The notes: a model not told the origin generated them from the letters alone. Counted from the first letter of the stretch, positions 26,290 through 36,084 are shown. The stretch is 64,000 nt of DNA from Bacillota bacterium (GCA_023433505.1 JAEZCO010000045.1:1-64000), one strand, 5' to 3'. Made by a program: numbers and translations.

Positions 26290-27915
26290 TTAACTAAACT
26301 TTTGGCAAAAATGCTTATCCCTGAATTGCTTCGGAGTCAGCCCGGTGTATTCCTTGAAAACAGACGTAAAATGCGAATTGGCTTTATAACCGGTCTTCTC
26401 TACTATTTCATAGATCTTTATATACGGGTCCATAAGCATTTGTTTGGCAATCTCCATCCTTTTCCTGATCAGGTAGTCAAATATTGTTTGGCCTGTATGC
26501 TGCCTGAATATCAAGTTTGCATGGCTTACGCTGATAAAAAGCGGGTTGACAATCTGGCTAACGCTCTCGATCACCGCATACCGTTCGTTGACGACAGACT
26601 TAATATCCTCTACAATCCTTTGATAACGCCCATTCTCCGCTTTATTAAAAAATACTCTCACAGCCTCGATGATATTGAGCATCCATTGTTTTATGTCTAC
26701 AATCGTTTCAAACCGCAGCAATTTGTTCCACACCAGCATATCGTCGCCGAAAATGCTCCCATAGCTCTCATTTCTCTCAAGCAGTAGAGTTTGAAGCATA
26801 TTGACGATTGAAAAGGTGAGACTTTTTGTGTATGCCGGAGGATAGCTTACCCCTGAATCGTAATATTCATCAATAAATGCAGCACTCCCGCCTTCATCTC
26901 CGTCTTCGACAATCCGGGTGATTCTGCGCTTTATTTCCAAAATATCATAGTGAAAATGGTCATCCGGAGCTTTAACCTCGGAAGCCATGATGATTCTGCC
27001 CCCTCCGCTGAAAAACTTCGACTCCACTGCAAACTCCGCAGTTTCAAATACTTTCGGCAGCATTGCAAAACAGGCGGAAAATTCACTGATACCGGTTGTA
27101 ATGCTCAAGCCCAACTCTGTGCCGATGGATTCCTTGCATTTATTTACGGCGTCTATTATTTTATCCAGCGCCTCTTCGTGGTTTTTTATATTCGGAAAAA
27201 GGATGATGGGGAAATTATTATACTGCTGATTGGCCGCATAGCCGGGAATTTCTTTCAGAATGGTCTCTTGGATACACTTCTGTACGCTGTATAAGATCAG
27301 GTATCTTTTTCCCATAGATATATCCTGATAAAGCAAATTGTAGTTGTCGAGTTGAAGGAAAAGAACGGCATAATATTTATGCGTAATATCCATGCCCAGA
27401 TATTCCATTCGGTCTCTGATATCCTTTTCGTCTTCCGGCTTTCCATACAGCAGGTCTTTGAAAAATTTCTCCCGGAGCATCGGCAGGCTTTCTTTGATCT
27501 GCATTTTCAGTTTTTCTTCATTTAGCTCTCTTTCCAGCTCAGACTGCCTCAGATTCCTTGTCTTTTCAAGGACAGCCGTCAGTTCGGCCAAATCGACAGG
27601 TTTTAAAATATACCCGCATACCTCGAAATCAATTGCATTCTTTAAAAACTCGAAGTCGTCGAAGCAGCTCATAAAGATAAATTTTATATGCGGCAGCTCC
27701 AACCTGAGCTTCTGTGTCATCTTTATCCCATCCATTACGGGCATGGCAATATCCGTCAGTATGAAATCAGGCCTGAGCCTGATGGCCTGGTTATATCCGT
27801 CAACCCCGTCGACAGCCGCTCCGACGACTTCAATGCCGAGCTTCTCCCAGGCAATCAGGCCTTTTATCCCTTCCCTGTCCGAAATATTGTCCTCAACAAT
27901 AAGAATGGAAAACAC
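26290..27915 (-). CDS. YesN-type response regulator, orphan
   Basis: A 541-residue regulator. Receiver domain 1-120 with VEDN, phospho-acceptor Asp55 in LTDIAMP and the KP motif (ILKPVD); a long middle region; and a C-terminal AraC-type double helix-turn-helix (about 440-541, ending TGLTPKQFRDKHF). It begins with GTG behind GGGGATGA. Unlike the YesN gene at 36085, it has no sensor-kinase gene next to it. Its place directly upstream of the beta-helix/esterase genes suggests it activates them. Its kinase may be encoded elsewhere, possibly at 48980 (see findings). Confidence 0.9.
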   Translation of the reverse strand: MFSILIVEDNISDREGIKGLIAWEKLGIEVVGAAVDGVDGYNQAIRLRPDFILTDIAMPVMDGIKMTQKLRLELPHIKFIFMSCFDDFEFLKNAIDFEVCGYILKPVDLAELTAVLEKTRNLRQSELERELNEEKLKMQIKESLPMLREKFFKDLLYGKPEDEKDIRDRMEYLGMDITHKYYAVLFLQLDNYNLLYQDISMGKRYLILYSVQKCIQETILKEIPGYAANQQYNNFPIILFPNIKNHEEALDKIIDAVNKCKESIGTELGLSITTGISEFSACFAMLPKVFETAEFAVESKFFSGGGRIIMASEVKAPDDHFHYDILEIKRRITRIVEDGDEGGSAAFIDEYYDSGVSYPPAYTKSLTFSIVNMLQTLLLERNESYGSIFGDDMLVWNKLLRFETIVDIKQWMLNIIEAVRVFFNKAENGRYQRIVEDIKSVVNERYAVIESVSQIVNPLFISVSHANLIFRQHTGQTIFDYLIRKRMEIAKQMLMDPYIKIYEIVEKTGYKANSHFTSVFKEYTGLTPKQFRDKHFCQKFS

Positions 27916-28007
27916 TCAATCATCCCCTAAATACAGTATCCGGATAGTAAAGATCGCCAGCGAATAAAAACATGACCGGAAATTGATTCCACTCATCCCA
28001 ATGCAAT

Positions 28008-28550
28008 TTATTCTTTTATGTCAGGTATTCTTTTAATATCGTTATCCGTAAAAATATCGGCATCATCTCTGCTCTTTGTAGAAAACTCCGATATGACTGC
28101 TCCGTCCTTACCGGCTTGAAACCAATGCTTTGTGTCGGGATAAAGCGTATACTGCTCCCCGGGATTCAATTCAATCTCTTTCCATACGGTATACGTCTTC
28201 TCTCTGCCTTTGGGCGCCTTTGCTTTAGGATTTGCAGCCTGCTCGCCTTCAACATACAGGAATACATTCCCCCACCTGCATCTGAAGGTTTCTTCCTTCC
28301 CGGCCTCACCGTCCACCGGAGGATGCCTGTGTTCCGGACATGTCTGAAATGGAAAGAGAATTAATTCTTTTGCACAGCACCGGTCGGTATTGACATAAGT
28401 AATTAGCTCAAGTCCCGTGTTTTCCAGTTCTCCCAGTCCGAAATCAGCTACCTCGATATTGTTTATCTCTTCCTTTGTCAGTATGATGCCTGCTTTCTGA
28501 AAATACTCCAGCGCTCTCAGTCTGGCTTCATATACTTGCTCCTTTTTCAT
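28008..28550 (-). CDS. D-lyxose/D-mannose isomerase-like cupin
   Basis: A 180-residue cupin of the D-lyxose isomerase family, which interconverts D-lyxose with D-xylulose and D-mannose with D-fructose. Expected metal ligands are visible: PEHRHP (about residues 71-76), the Glu in GKEETFRC, and the His in DTKHWFQAG near 140. A strong GGAGG site precedes the ATG. It sits downstream of the GH38 and PfkB genes, which fits the use of mannose released inside the cell: isomerisation to fructose, then phosphorylation. The preference for mannose over lyxose is inferred from context. Confidence 0.82.
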   Translation of the reverse strand: MKKEQVYEARLRALEYFQKAGIILTKEEINNIEVADFGLGELENTGLELITYVNTDRCCAKELILFPFQTCPEHRHPPVDGEAGKEETFRCRWGNVFLYVEGEQAANPKAKAPKGREKTYTVWKEIELNPGEQYTLYPDTKHWFQAGKDGAVISEFSTKSRDDADIFTDNDIKRIPDIKE

Positions 28551-28596
28551 AAGAAAGCCTCCTTTTTGACTTATTAACTCAACTTTCCCACCTCAT

Positions 28597-28674
28597 GAGA
28601 TTCCCACGTCGCCAAGGCTCCTTGGAATGACAAGACTTACTTTATTGTCATTGCGAGCAAAGCGCGGCAATCTC
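28597..28674. repeat. REP-like palindromic element
   Basis: GAGATT at 28597 and AATCTC at 28669-28674 bracket a second inverted pair, AATGACAA (28626-28633) with TTGTCATT (28645-28652). The right half (TTGTCATTGCGAGC, then GCGCGGCAATCTC) recurs at 57768-57804. The unit lies inside a wider imperfect inverted repeat (AACTTTCCCA at 28581 with TGGGAAAGCT at 28697). This is the widespread CATTGCGAG...GCAATCTC intergenic repeat type. Confidence 0.7.
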
Positions 28675-28731
28675 GCCTTTTCTTTGAGAATCAAGCTGGG
28701 AAAGCTGACTTATTACTATCTCTGCTATCCC

Positions 28732-31545
28732 TTAAGTTATAAATTCCAAGGTGATGATTTTGCTGCTCCCAACTTCTGCCGTCATATTGTGTTCCTGTTC
28801 TACTGTCAGGCTTTCAAGCCTATTTTCATTCAGATCGGTTATATACGCTTCCTTTATTGCCGCACAAATGGAGATATTCCCGTAAACCTTATCCCCCGTG
28901 GGGTTGAAGACCCGCAATATATATGAATTCCTGTCTTCGGAGCGCTTTAGCGCCGATATAACCAAACTTGACGGTTTTACGGACAGGAAACTGTGTTCCA
29001 GCGGCATATCGCCTTTACTCCCGGAGGTCTGCACGATTTTCGGAGGCAAATTGAACCGCTCCGCTTCGGCATAAGCTTCCGCCTGGCTCCAATCCCCCTC
29101 ATGCGGATATATGGAGTATGCATATTCCTGAGCGCCGGGACTTTGTCCGCCCTTTTCATGCGGAAACGCTCCGGCCGACCGGAACTCCGAGCAGATGATA
29201 TTTCTCACACTCCTGAAGAGAGTAATGGAAAGAGTACCTTCCCCATTATTTACGGCTTCAAACTCGGAGAAACAATTGTTTAATATTGCAAAGCCATTCT
29301 TGCCGTCACTCAGATCAACAAAGCTCTGCATGGGCAACGTCTGCATTTCAGGAAAGAATTTACCGTTTTTGTCCTTCGGCGGACAAACCGGTCTGCGGTC
29401 TACGGTGAAATGTCCGGCAGCATCTGAAAACTCCGCCTTTATCCCTGTATCGAACATCAGCCTCACCCTGTGGTCTTCAGCCGTATTATCAACCTTGAGT
29501 CTTGCGTCAACACGTTTTGACCCCTTCTTCAGCGTATACCGGCATGTAAAGGTCATCTCCCTTTCCTCGCCGCTTCTTCGGCTTTCTCCTTTTATTGAAT
29601 TTTCAGGCCTTAACGCAAACGCCGGTACCTTCATTTTAATTTCCACCCCTATGGTGGCGGATAAAGCTCCGTTGTCCTCCTGCCAGATTCTCGCAGGGCA
29701 GCCCTTGCTGCTGTAAACCTTGTTATGATAAGGCGGATAATACACCCAATAATCTCCGCAGTCACCGGCATCCTCGAAATAATTCAAATTTCCGTACACT
29801 CTGCCTGAAGCTTTATCCATGATGCTGACAGTGCCATTCCCCTCCACCTTGACCTTCAAATATTCGTTTTCCATGGTATCAAGGGATTCCGACAGACAGT
29901 CTCCGTGACTTGTCCTCATTTCAGCCCAGAATACCGTTTTTCTATTGAAATAATTGCCGGGGACAACCTTGAACACCTTATACCCGCAGCAAGGCATTTC
30001 TCCGGTATCCATATAAAAGCAGAACCTGTCGGCATAAAACGGCCATGGTCTGGAATTCAGCTCATGTACGGGAACCACTTCCTCTTTTCTGAATACCAGC
30101 TGCTTTTCCATCCGGCGATTATTACCGTCCACGATATCAAAATCCCAGACGCTATACTCCTGCGGTATATCAATATAAACCTTTACAATCTCACTTTGTG
30201 CACTGGAAGATGGATTGAACAGGGCAATCAAAATATCCTTGCTGCCGAAGCTGCTTGTATCGATCCTTTTAATTAATTCACTGCATACCTTGTTAGTCAC
30301 TGTTTCACTGATTTCCAATGCCTGGTTTAGCCTATACACCGTATCATTTACCGTCTTGTCTTGTGTAACGCCATTGATGGAATCATGCGCATGGGAAAGA
30401 AGCATATACTTTATGGCAATATCGATAAATTCCTTTTGATATTCTATACCCACCATACCACCCATGACGGATAACCGTTCCGTATAATTAAGCAGAGAAT
30501 TCTGCACTTTCTTATTCAGTCTTTTAATATGCGATCTGGTTGCAAGCGCATTGCTGGAGCAACTGCTGGCCGGACCATCCCTGAGTTCTCCCCTGACGAC
30601 CTTCAGCTTTGAAGGTTCAACCAGCGCTTTGAGCTTATCCGTATATTCTTCCAGCGTACTATTCACAAATTCCTTATCTTCGAAGGCTTCGTTTGCCAGA
30701 CGGATGATCTCTGTCAATTGCGGCTGCGGAGTCGAAAAATCACTGCCGTTCATAAGCAGCCGGTGAGCTTTTACGGTAGTCTCCTCCGTTCCTTCCCAGG
30801 CTGTCTGTACGGAATCCCTGACCAGCTCCTTATGGATGCTGCCGGTGCCTTCCAATTTGAAATGATCCTGGAAGAAGCTTTGCTCATCCGCTTGATGATA
30901 TACCACCCCTGCTTTTTCCCAGTCGAATTTGTAGTCCTCCGCCAGGTAATACATCCCCTGCAGGATGGGGATATAGGAATTCATAAAAAAGTTCCCCCTG
31001 GCATGCTGTCCGAGCCTTGTCGTCAATATGCCCGTGCCGTCCGGCGACTCCCAGAGAAATTCACTTTCGGGGGCTCTGTCTTTCGAGACATTCTTCGCTG
31101 CAATAATGATATCCATTCCAAAGCCCTTGTAGATTTGGGGGAACTGCGCAGTCTGTCCCCATCCAAAAGAGTTGTAGCCGACCTTCAGATGCCCTCCAAG
31201 GCTGTTGGAATAGCGCGTTCCTTTCAACAGGTTGCGTATAAGGCATTCTCCGTCAACAGGATACAAATCAGGGAGAGTGTACCATGGACCTATGGAGATC
31301 CTGCCGGCCTTAATGTATTTTACAAGCTTATCCCGGTCTCCGGGGCGTACTTCAAGATAATCCTCGATGATGACGCTTTGCCCGTCAAGGACAAAGGACT
31401 TGTATTCCGGATCTTCGTCAAGTATGTCTAGAAGCTCCTTCATGAACTGTACCAGCAGCATCCTGCTCTGCCATACGGGATATCTCCATTCCCTGTCCCA
31501 ATGGGTATGCGGTACGATGTAGCCGACAGCCTTTTCCTTTTCCAT
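28732..31545 (-). CDS. GH38-family alpha-mannosidase homologue
   Basis: A 937-residue protein with the GH38 layout: N-terminal catalytic domain opening PHTHWDREW (metal-ligand candidates His15 and Asp17), a three-helix region with LLSHAHDSINGVTQDK (near 385), and a large C-terminal beta domain. No signal peptide, so it acts in the cytoplasm. In GH38 enzymes the nucleophile is the Asp of a D-x-F-G segment that also binds zinc; here the aligned segment reads GYNSFGWGQ (near residue 126), with Asn in the place of Asp. Either this subfamily uses another residue or the protein differs in chemistry. The start at 31545 is chosen for GGGAGG spacing over the TTG six bases upstream. Neighbours are the PfkB kinase and the isomerase. 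Confidence 0.85.
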   Translation of the reverse strand: MEKEKAVGYIVPHTHWDREWRYPVWQSRMLLVQFMKELLDILDEDPEYKSFVLDGQSVIIEDYLEVRPGDRDKLVKYIKAGRISIGPWYTLPDLYPVDGECLIRNLLKGTRYSNSLGGHLKVGYNSFGWGQTAQFPQIYKGFGMDIIIAAKNVSKDRAPESEFLWESPDGTGILTTRLGQHARGNFFMNSYIPILQGMYYLAEDYKFDWEKAGVVYHQADEQSFFQDHFKLEGTGSIHKELVRDSVQTAWEGTEETTVKAHRLLMNGSDFSTPQPQLTEIIRLANEAFEDKEFVNSTLEEYTDKLKALVEPSKLKVVRGELRDGPASSCSSNALATRSHIKRLNKKVQNSLLNYTERLSVMGGMVGIEYQKEFIDIAIKYMLLSHAHDSINGVTQDKTVNDTVYRLNQALEISETVTNKVCSELIKRIDTSSFGSKDILIALFNPSSSAQSEIVKVYIDIPQEYSVWDFDIVDGNNRRMEKQLVFRKEEVVPVHELNSRPWPFYADRFCFYMDTGEMPCCGYKVFKVVPGNYFNRKTVFWAEMRTSHGDCLSESLDTMENEYLKVKVEGNGTVSIMDKASGRVYGNLNYFEDAGDCGDYWVYYPPYHNKVYSSKGCPARIWQEDNGALSATIGVEIKMKVPAFALRPENSIKGESRRSGEEREMTFTCRYTLKKGSKRVDARLKVDNTAEDHRVRLMFDTGIKAEFSDAAGHFTVDRRPVCPPKDKNGKFFPEMQTLPMQSFVDLSDGKNGFAILNNCFSEFEAVNNGEGTLSITLFRSVRNIICSEFRSAGAFPHEKGGQSPGAQEYAYSIYPHEGDWSQAEAYAEAERFNLPPKIVQTSGSKGDMPLEHSFLSVKPSSLVISALKRSEDRNSYILRVFNPTGDKVYGNISICAAIKEAYITDLNENRLESLTVEQEHNMTAEVGSSKIITLEFIT

Positions 31546-31573
31546 GATCAACCCTCCCGCTCTGTTAAAATGC

Positions 31574-32770
31574 TTAATAATTTCTGTCCTTTTTTCCGAT
31601 CCTCATCCCTCTGGCTTTATCATATCTCCAGTAATCACCTGCGATATCAAGCCTGTTCTTATCCCAGCCGGGTATCATGGCAAGGGTCTCCTCCCAGGTC
31701 TTGATACCGCTGATGGCGTCAAACACCTGTACATTCTGTCCGCCAACCGCACATGCAATCCTTATGCTCTCCTCAATGGATTTCCCGTTGAGGAAGGCGG
31801 ATAGAAAACCTGCGATGCTGCTGTCGCCCGAACCCGTCGCCGCTGCGACCTGCGGCACATGAAAGCTTTCTTCCTGAAGCTCCCTGTCCCCCCAGTTGTC
31901 CATGTTCCCGGGCTTTGCCCTGCCCATCGCTTCCAGTATCCTCTTGCTTTGGGTCCTTATGTAATACCCCTTAATGCCGCACTTAAGGACGGCAATTTTG
32001 GCGCCATAGGAAACAAGCTTTTCTCCCAGGCCCTGGAGTTTGTTCATGTCGAGGCTTTCCAGCATGTCATGGCCCTTGGCGTTTTTATTGAGTTCGTCAA
32101 AGTCCTCTCTTTGTATCATAAACATTGTCTCTTCCACACTGGGAATATAGATGTCTACATAAGGAAGCAGCCGCATCAATAATTGATCCCAGTTAACCTT
32201 CCCCGATTCGGAAGAAGCGTCGGGCAGCGACATATCAAGAGATGTCGTTACTCCCAGTTCCTTGGCTTTCCTGAAAATCCTGACCAGCTCTTCGCCGTCA
32301 TTCTCAAATATTCTTTTCATAAGCGGCGGATATCCGAAATGAAAGAGCTTTGCCTGCTTTACCATGTCATAGTTTATATCTTCCGCACCAAAGGTATTGT
32401 TAGCTCCGGGGTTGTGCAGGAAGATCCTGTCGAAACCGGGAGGGACTATAACCACCGTGTAGGAAGTCTCTTCACCGTCAACGGCGACCATTCCGCCGTC
32501 TGCGTTCCTCTCTTTAAGCAGTTTGAGAACGCCTTCTCCGAAATAATCGTTTCCTATCTTCCCCATGAGCTTCGTATTAATTCCAAGGATCGAAAGTGCT
32601 ATCCCGGTGTTTGAAACGGGTCCCCCGGTGGAAACCTTGACACCTCCCATATTTATAAGCTTCCCGGGTACAAAGATTTCTTCCATTTTTACTTTATCGC
32701 TTTTTTTAAAGGCAGGTATGACATCGAAGCAGATATGCCCTGCTACCACTGCCTGTAATTCCTTCTGCAT
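31574..32770 (-). CDS. PfkB-family sugar kinase
   Basis: A 398-residue ribokinase-fold kinase. N-terminal VVAGHICFDVIP and the GG motif MGGVKVSTGGPVSNT, and C-terminal catalytic AATGSGDSSIAGFL (Asp near 315) where the usual motif is DTxGAGD; the anion-hole glycines and catalytic Asp are kept. It is longer than most relatives (about 310-330), with extra residues around 265-300. It sits between the CUT1 permeases and GH38. With the isomerase it could phosphorylate fructose made from mannose; the sugar is inferred. Confidence 0.85.
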   Translation of the reverse strand: MQKELQAVVAGHICFDVIPAFKKSDKVKMEEIFVPGKLINMGGVKVSTGGPVSNTGIALSILGINTKLMGKIGNDYFGEGVLKLLKERNADGGMVAVDGEETSYTVVIVPPGFDRIFLHNPGANNTFGAEDINYDMVKQAKLFHFGYPPLMKRIFENDGEELVRIFRKAKELGVTTSLDMSLPDASSESGKVNWDQLLMRLLPYVDIYIPSVEETMFMIQREDFDELNKNAKGHDMLESLDMNKLQGLGEKLVSYGAKIAVLKCGIKGYYIRTQSKRILEAMGRAKPGNMDNWGDRELQEESFHVPQVAAATGSGDSSIAGFLSAFLNGKSIEESIRIACAVGGQNVQVFDAISGIKTWEETLAMIPGWDKNRLDIAGDYWRYDKARGMRIGKKDRNY

Positions 32771-32796
32771 TTTACCGCCCTCCTCGGGTCCTGCTT

Positions 32797-33621
32797 TTAT
32801 TTTAGAATGGAGCTTGCTGTCAATGCTTTTTCAATCTGCTCGCTGAATATGATGTACATAAGAACGGTAGGTGCGCTTGCAAGCACGGAGCCTGCCCCGA
32901 CCAGCCCCCAATCAGTGGTGCCCAACGTGGCTATAAGGTTTGCCAAGCCCACGGCCAGCGGCCTCATGGCGTCCTTGCTGGTCAGCATGTAGCCCATGAA
33001 ATAATCGTTCCAGACATTCATGAAAAGAAATACCACCTGTGTTGACAGAGCAGGCTTTGTCAAAGGAAGAATTATCCTGAAAAACGCCGTGAAAATGCTC
33101 CCTCCGTCGATAAAGGCAGACTCTTCAAGCGCCATGGGCAGTGTTCTGAAAAAGGCATAGAGCATCAGCACGCATCCGGCCAGCGCAAAGGCCGAGTAGG
33201 GAAGAATCAGCCCCATATAGGTGTTCATAATCTTCAGCGCTTTAAGCTGCATGAACATCGGCAGAATTACAACGGGTAACGGAATGATCAGACCTGCGGA
33301 GATATACGTCAATATCGCCTTGTTCATGACCCATTTAAGCCTGCTCAGGCAATATGCAAGCATCGTGCCGCACAGGAGAGCCAGGACAACCGTTCCTGCG
33401 GCATAGACAATATTGTTCAGCAAATATTTGGGAAGAGAACTGCTTTTTAACGCTTCGGTATAGTTGGCAAAATACAAGTGGATGGGAAAGCCGAAAGGGT
33501 TCCTGTAGATTTCGCTTGTCTCCTTGAAGGATAACCCCACAATCCAGAGAACAGGGAATAGAAACGACAATCCCGCAAGGGTTATTAAAACATAGAGTAT
33601 CGATCTGGTGCGTTTTTTCAC
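32797..33621 (-). CDS. sugar ABC importer permease, MalG type
   Basis: A 274-residue permease with six helices and the EAA loop ALEESAFIDGGSIFTAF. The N-terminal ETSEIYRNPFGFP and the GTTDWGLVGAGSVLAS segment are typical of MalG-like CUT1 permeases. It starts with GTG behind GGGAGG. It is 26 bases from the kinase gene and 21 bases from its partner permease, so the importer and kinase genes are one operon. Mannoside or related oligosaccharide uptake fits the neighbours. Confidence 0.9.
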   Translation of the reverse strand: MKKRTRSILYVLITLAGLSFLFPVLWIVGLSFKETSEIYRNPFGFPIHLYFANYTEALKSSSLPKYLLNNIVYAAGTVVLALLCGTMLAYCLSRLKWVMNKAILTYISAGLIIPLPVVILPMFMQLKALKIMNTYMGLILPYSAFALAGCVLMLYAFFRTLPMALEESAFIDGGSIFTAFFRIILPLTKPALSTQVVFLFMNVWNDYFMGYMLTSKDAMRPLAVGLANLIATLGTTDWGLVGAGSVLASAPTVLMYIIFSEQIEKALTASSILK

Positions 33622-33642
33622 GGTATCCGGCCACCTCCCTCG

Positions 33643-34533
33643 TTAAAATTCCATTTTTTCTTTTGCAGCCAGGCTGTTGATGATAAAAGTGATGATCAGG
33701 CATTCAAGCACAAACAATATGGCGGTGGCACTGCCCGCTCCAAAGTCGGAGGATTTGATTGCCGTATTGATGATCTGGAATACCAGTGTCCTTGACGCAT
33801 CCCCCGGCCCTCCCGACGTCATGAGATTTACATGGGCGAATTGTGCCATGCAGCCCAGGATGGAAATCACCAATAAAAACTTTGAAATTTCCGACATCAA
33901 TGGCAGCGTAATGGCTGTAGCTGCTTTAAAGCCTGTTGCGCCGTCAATTTTGGCAGCCTCGTAATATTCCTTGGGAACGCTTTTCATTCCGGTATAATAG
34001 ATAACCATATTGAAGCCGATAAACTGCCAGACAAAAGCGGCGGCTACCGCCCAAATTGCAAGCCTCTCATCAGACAAAACCACGAGGTTGGGGTCATAGA
34101 GTCCCACCAGGTTCAGAGCGCTGTCCAATAGACCCCACCCCGGCTGGAATATGGCTTTCCACATCTGACATATGACCGTAACGGACAGGACTGCCGGTAA
34201 AAAGCTGGTGATTTTGAAAAATTTCCTCAAGGCCAAATTTGTGATGGCATTATCCAGCAAATATGCCAGAAAAAAAGAAGCAGGCAGCCCTAAGAAGGTA
34301 GATACCGAGATCAGAATCAAATTATTAAGATTTGCTTTCCAGAACACCTTTGAGCTTATGATGGCTCTGTAGTTGTCCAGTCCGACAAAGCCGCTGCCTG
34401 CAAAGCCGTCATGTTTCTGAAAGCTGATCAGTATTTCGGGAATCAGCGGGTATACCACAAAGGCTGTAAATAAAAGCAACCCCGGAAATGCAAACAGGAA
34501 AATGATATACTTGTTTTTGAGATATTTATCCAT
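33643..34533 (-). CDS. sugar ABC importer permease, MalF type
   Basis: A 296-residue permease with six helices, GSGFVGLDNY before the main periplasmic loop, and the EAA loop YYEAAKIDGATGFKA. It pairs with the MalG-type permease downstream and the lipoprotein upstream. No dedicated ATPase gene is in the operon, so a shared MsmX-like ATPase is expected. Confidence 0.9.
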   Translation of the reverse strand: MDKYLKNKYIIFLFAFPGLLLFTAFVVYPLIPEILISFQKHDGFAGSGFVGLDNYRAIISSKVFWKANLNNLILISVSTFLGLPASFFLAYLLDNAITNLALRKFFKITSFLPAVLSVTVICQMWKAIFQPGWGLLDSALNLVGLYDPNLVVLSDERLAIWAVAAAFVWQFIGFNMVIYYTGMKSVPKEYYEAAKIDGATGFKAATAITLPLMSEISKFLLVISILGCMAQFAHVNLMTSGGPGDASRTLVFQIINTAIKSSDFGAGSATAILFVLECLIITFIINSLAAKEKMEF

Positions 34534-34633
34534 AATAACGTCTCCATCCGATGAACCACCCTATATGAAGCATTTGGGCGATGCCTCCATGCATCATATA
34601 GGGCATTTGAATCAAGCCTGTCCTGGGGGCTTT

Positions 34634-35968
34634 TTAGTTTGCAAAGTTTTCTGTCCAGATAGGCATAATGTCTTTTGCATACTCTTCTCCGGTATATTTG
34701 CCGGTCATCAGCTTCTGGCTGGCATTCGCCATCTCCGTCGTCAGCTTTGATTTAAATCCATAGTTTGTTATGGTGCGGAATTTATTGGGAGCAGCCTCAA
34801 ACAGCTCCTTATTTGTCTGAGCCAGCGGTGATAAGCCTTCAATTGCAATACCGGTCTGCAAGGCCGTCGGGCTCTTCTTTTCCTTGTTAAAATAAGTAGC
34901 CTCCTGCACGGTACACCACATAACCAGCTTTGCAATGGCTTCCGGGTTGGGATTTTTAGAGGAGCCTGCATAGCCGTTCATCGGACCTCCCCATATTTGT
35001 ATGTCCTTTGACGTGTCCACATTGGGATTTACCGACGGCCACAGCATAATATCGGCGGTGGGAGTATCTTCGGGAATTGCAAAGCTGAACATGATATACA
35101 TGGCGGCCTTGCCGTCCTTGAACAATTGGGCCGAAGCGCCGAAATCCATATTGAGCAGCCCGGGGGCGAAGTATCCTTCCTTAAACAGGAGACCGGCTCT
35201 GTTCAGCGCAGAGATGCAAACAGGATTATTGAGATCCGTCTTTCCGTCGATAAGATCATTGACTACCTGCGGGTTCTCATTCATAATCATTTGCTGGAGC
35301 AGGCAGGTGTTGATCAACCAGCCGCCGGCGCCATAGGAAGTCAGCGGGATTATCTTGTTATCTTTCAGCGTCTTGCAGGCTGCAAGGAATTCATCCCAAG
35401 TTTTCGGAACAACAATACCGTACTTTTCGAAAATATCCTTACGGTAAAAAATCCTGGGAGTGAAAAGATTGTCCGCGCCCGTGTTGATGGCATACAGCTT
35501 GCCGTCGGCACCCGGCTCAATCGGCGTTTTGACGGTATATTTTTCGTCGAATTTCTCTGCTTTGACGTAGGGCAGAAGGTCCAGAACATTCCCTGCCCTG
35601 ACGATCGGGTCCAGCTGATCATAAACGGACGTAAAAAACACATCCGGGACTTCCCCTGAAGAATTATATACTTTCAGCTTATCCGCATAATCCTGTCCGG
35701 CAATTTCGTATTCAAAGTCATAATCCGGGAAAGCTGCTGCAGCCGTATCCTGAATGTATTGGTTAATACCTTTTCTCGTATCCTCGGTACTGAAGGAGAA
35801 AAACTTGATTTTAAGCCTTTCCTTTGATGTTTCAGCCACTTTTGACCCCTGTGCCGTTACAGCCGATGTCTGGGTATTTCCTGCCTGCTTTCCCTCCCCA
35901 CAGGCCGCGAGCGTTACGATCATCATGATTGCTAAAAGAATACTTGATGCCTTTACCAGCTTGTTCAT
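34634..35968 (-). CDS. CUT1 sugar-binding lipoprotein
   Basis: A 444-residue solute-binding protein. Signal peptide with lipobox LAAC (acylated Cys at about residue 23), then a Gln/Thr/Ser tether. The mature part resembles family 1 sugar-binding proteins: PDVFFTSVYDQLDPIV, KTWDEFLAACKTLKD and a C-terminal GKYTGEEYAKD. I chose the ATG at 35968 because GGAGGTTAAGG precedes it and it opens the signal peptide directly. It lies directly downstream of the YesN gene, whose product probably activates it. Confidence 0.92.
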   Translation of the reverse strand: MNKLVKASSILLAIMMIVTLAACGEGKQAGNTQTSAVTAQGSKVAETSKERLKIKFFSFSTEDTRKGINQYIQDTAAAAFPDYDFEYEIAGQDYADKLKVYNSSGEVPDVFFTSVYDQLDPIVRAGNVLDLLPYVKAEKFDEKYTVKTPIEPGADGKLYAINTGADNLFTPRIFYRKDIFEKYGIVVPKTWDEFLAACKTLKDNKIIPLTSYGAGGWLINTCLLQQMIMNENPQVVNDLIDGKTDLNNPVCISALNRAGLLFKEGYFAPGLLNMDFGASAQLFKDGKAAMYIMFSFAIPEDTPTADIMLWPSVNPNVDTSKDIQIWGGPMNGYAGSSKNPNPEAIAKLVMWCTVQEATYFNKEKKSPTALQTGIAIEGLSPLAQTNKELFEAAPNKFRTITNYGFKSKLTTEMANASQKLMTGKYTGEEYAKDIMPIWTENFAN

Positions 35969-36084
35969 CCTTAACCTCCTCGAATATTTTATATCGCTTG
36001 CAGATACTTTTCGAAAAGCTTCCTGTAACATTACATCTTCATTCTAAATGCTACTCCGGTGATTTAGAAGGGAATATTTGTTGT

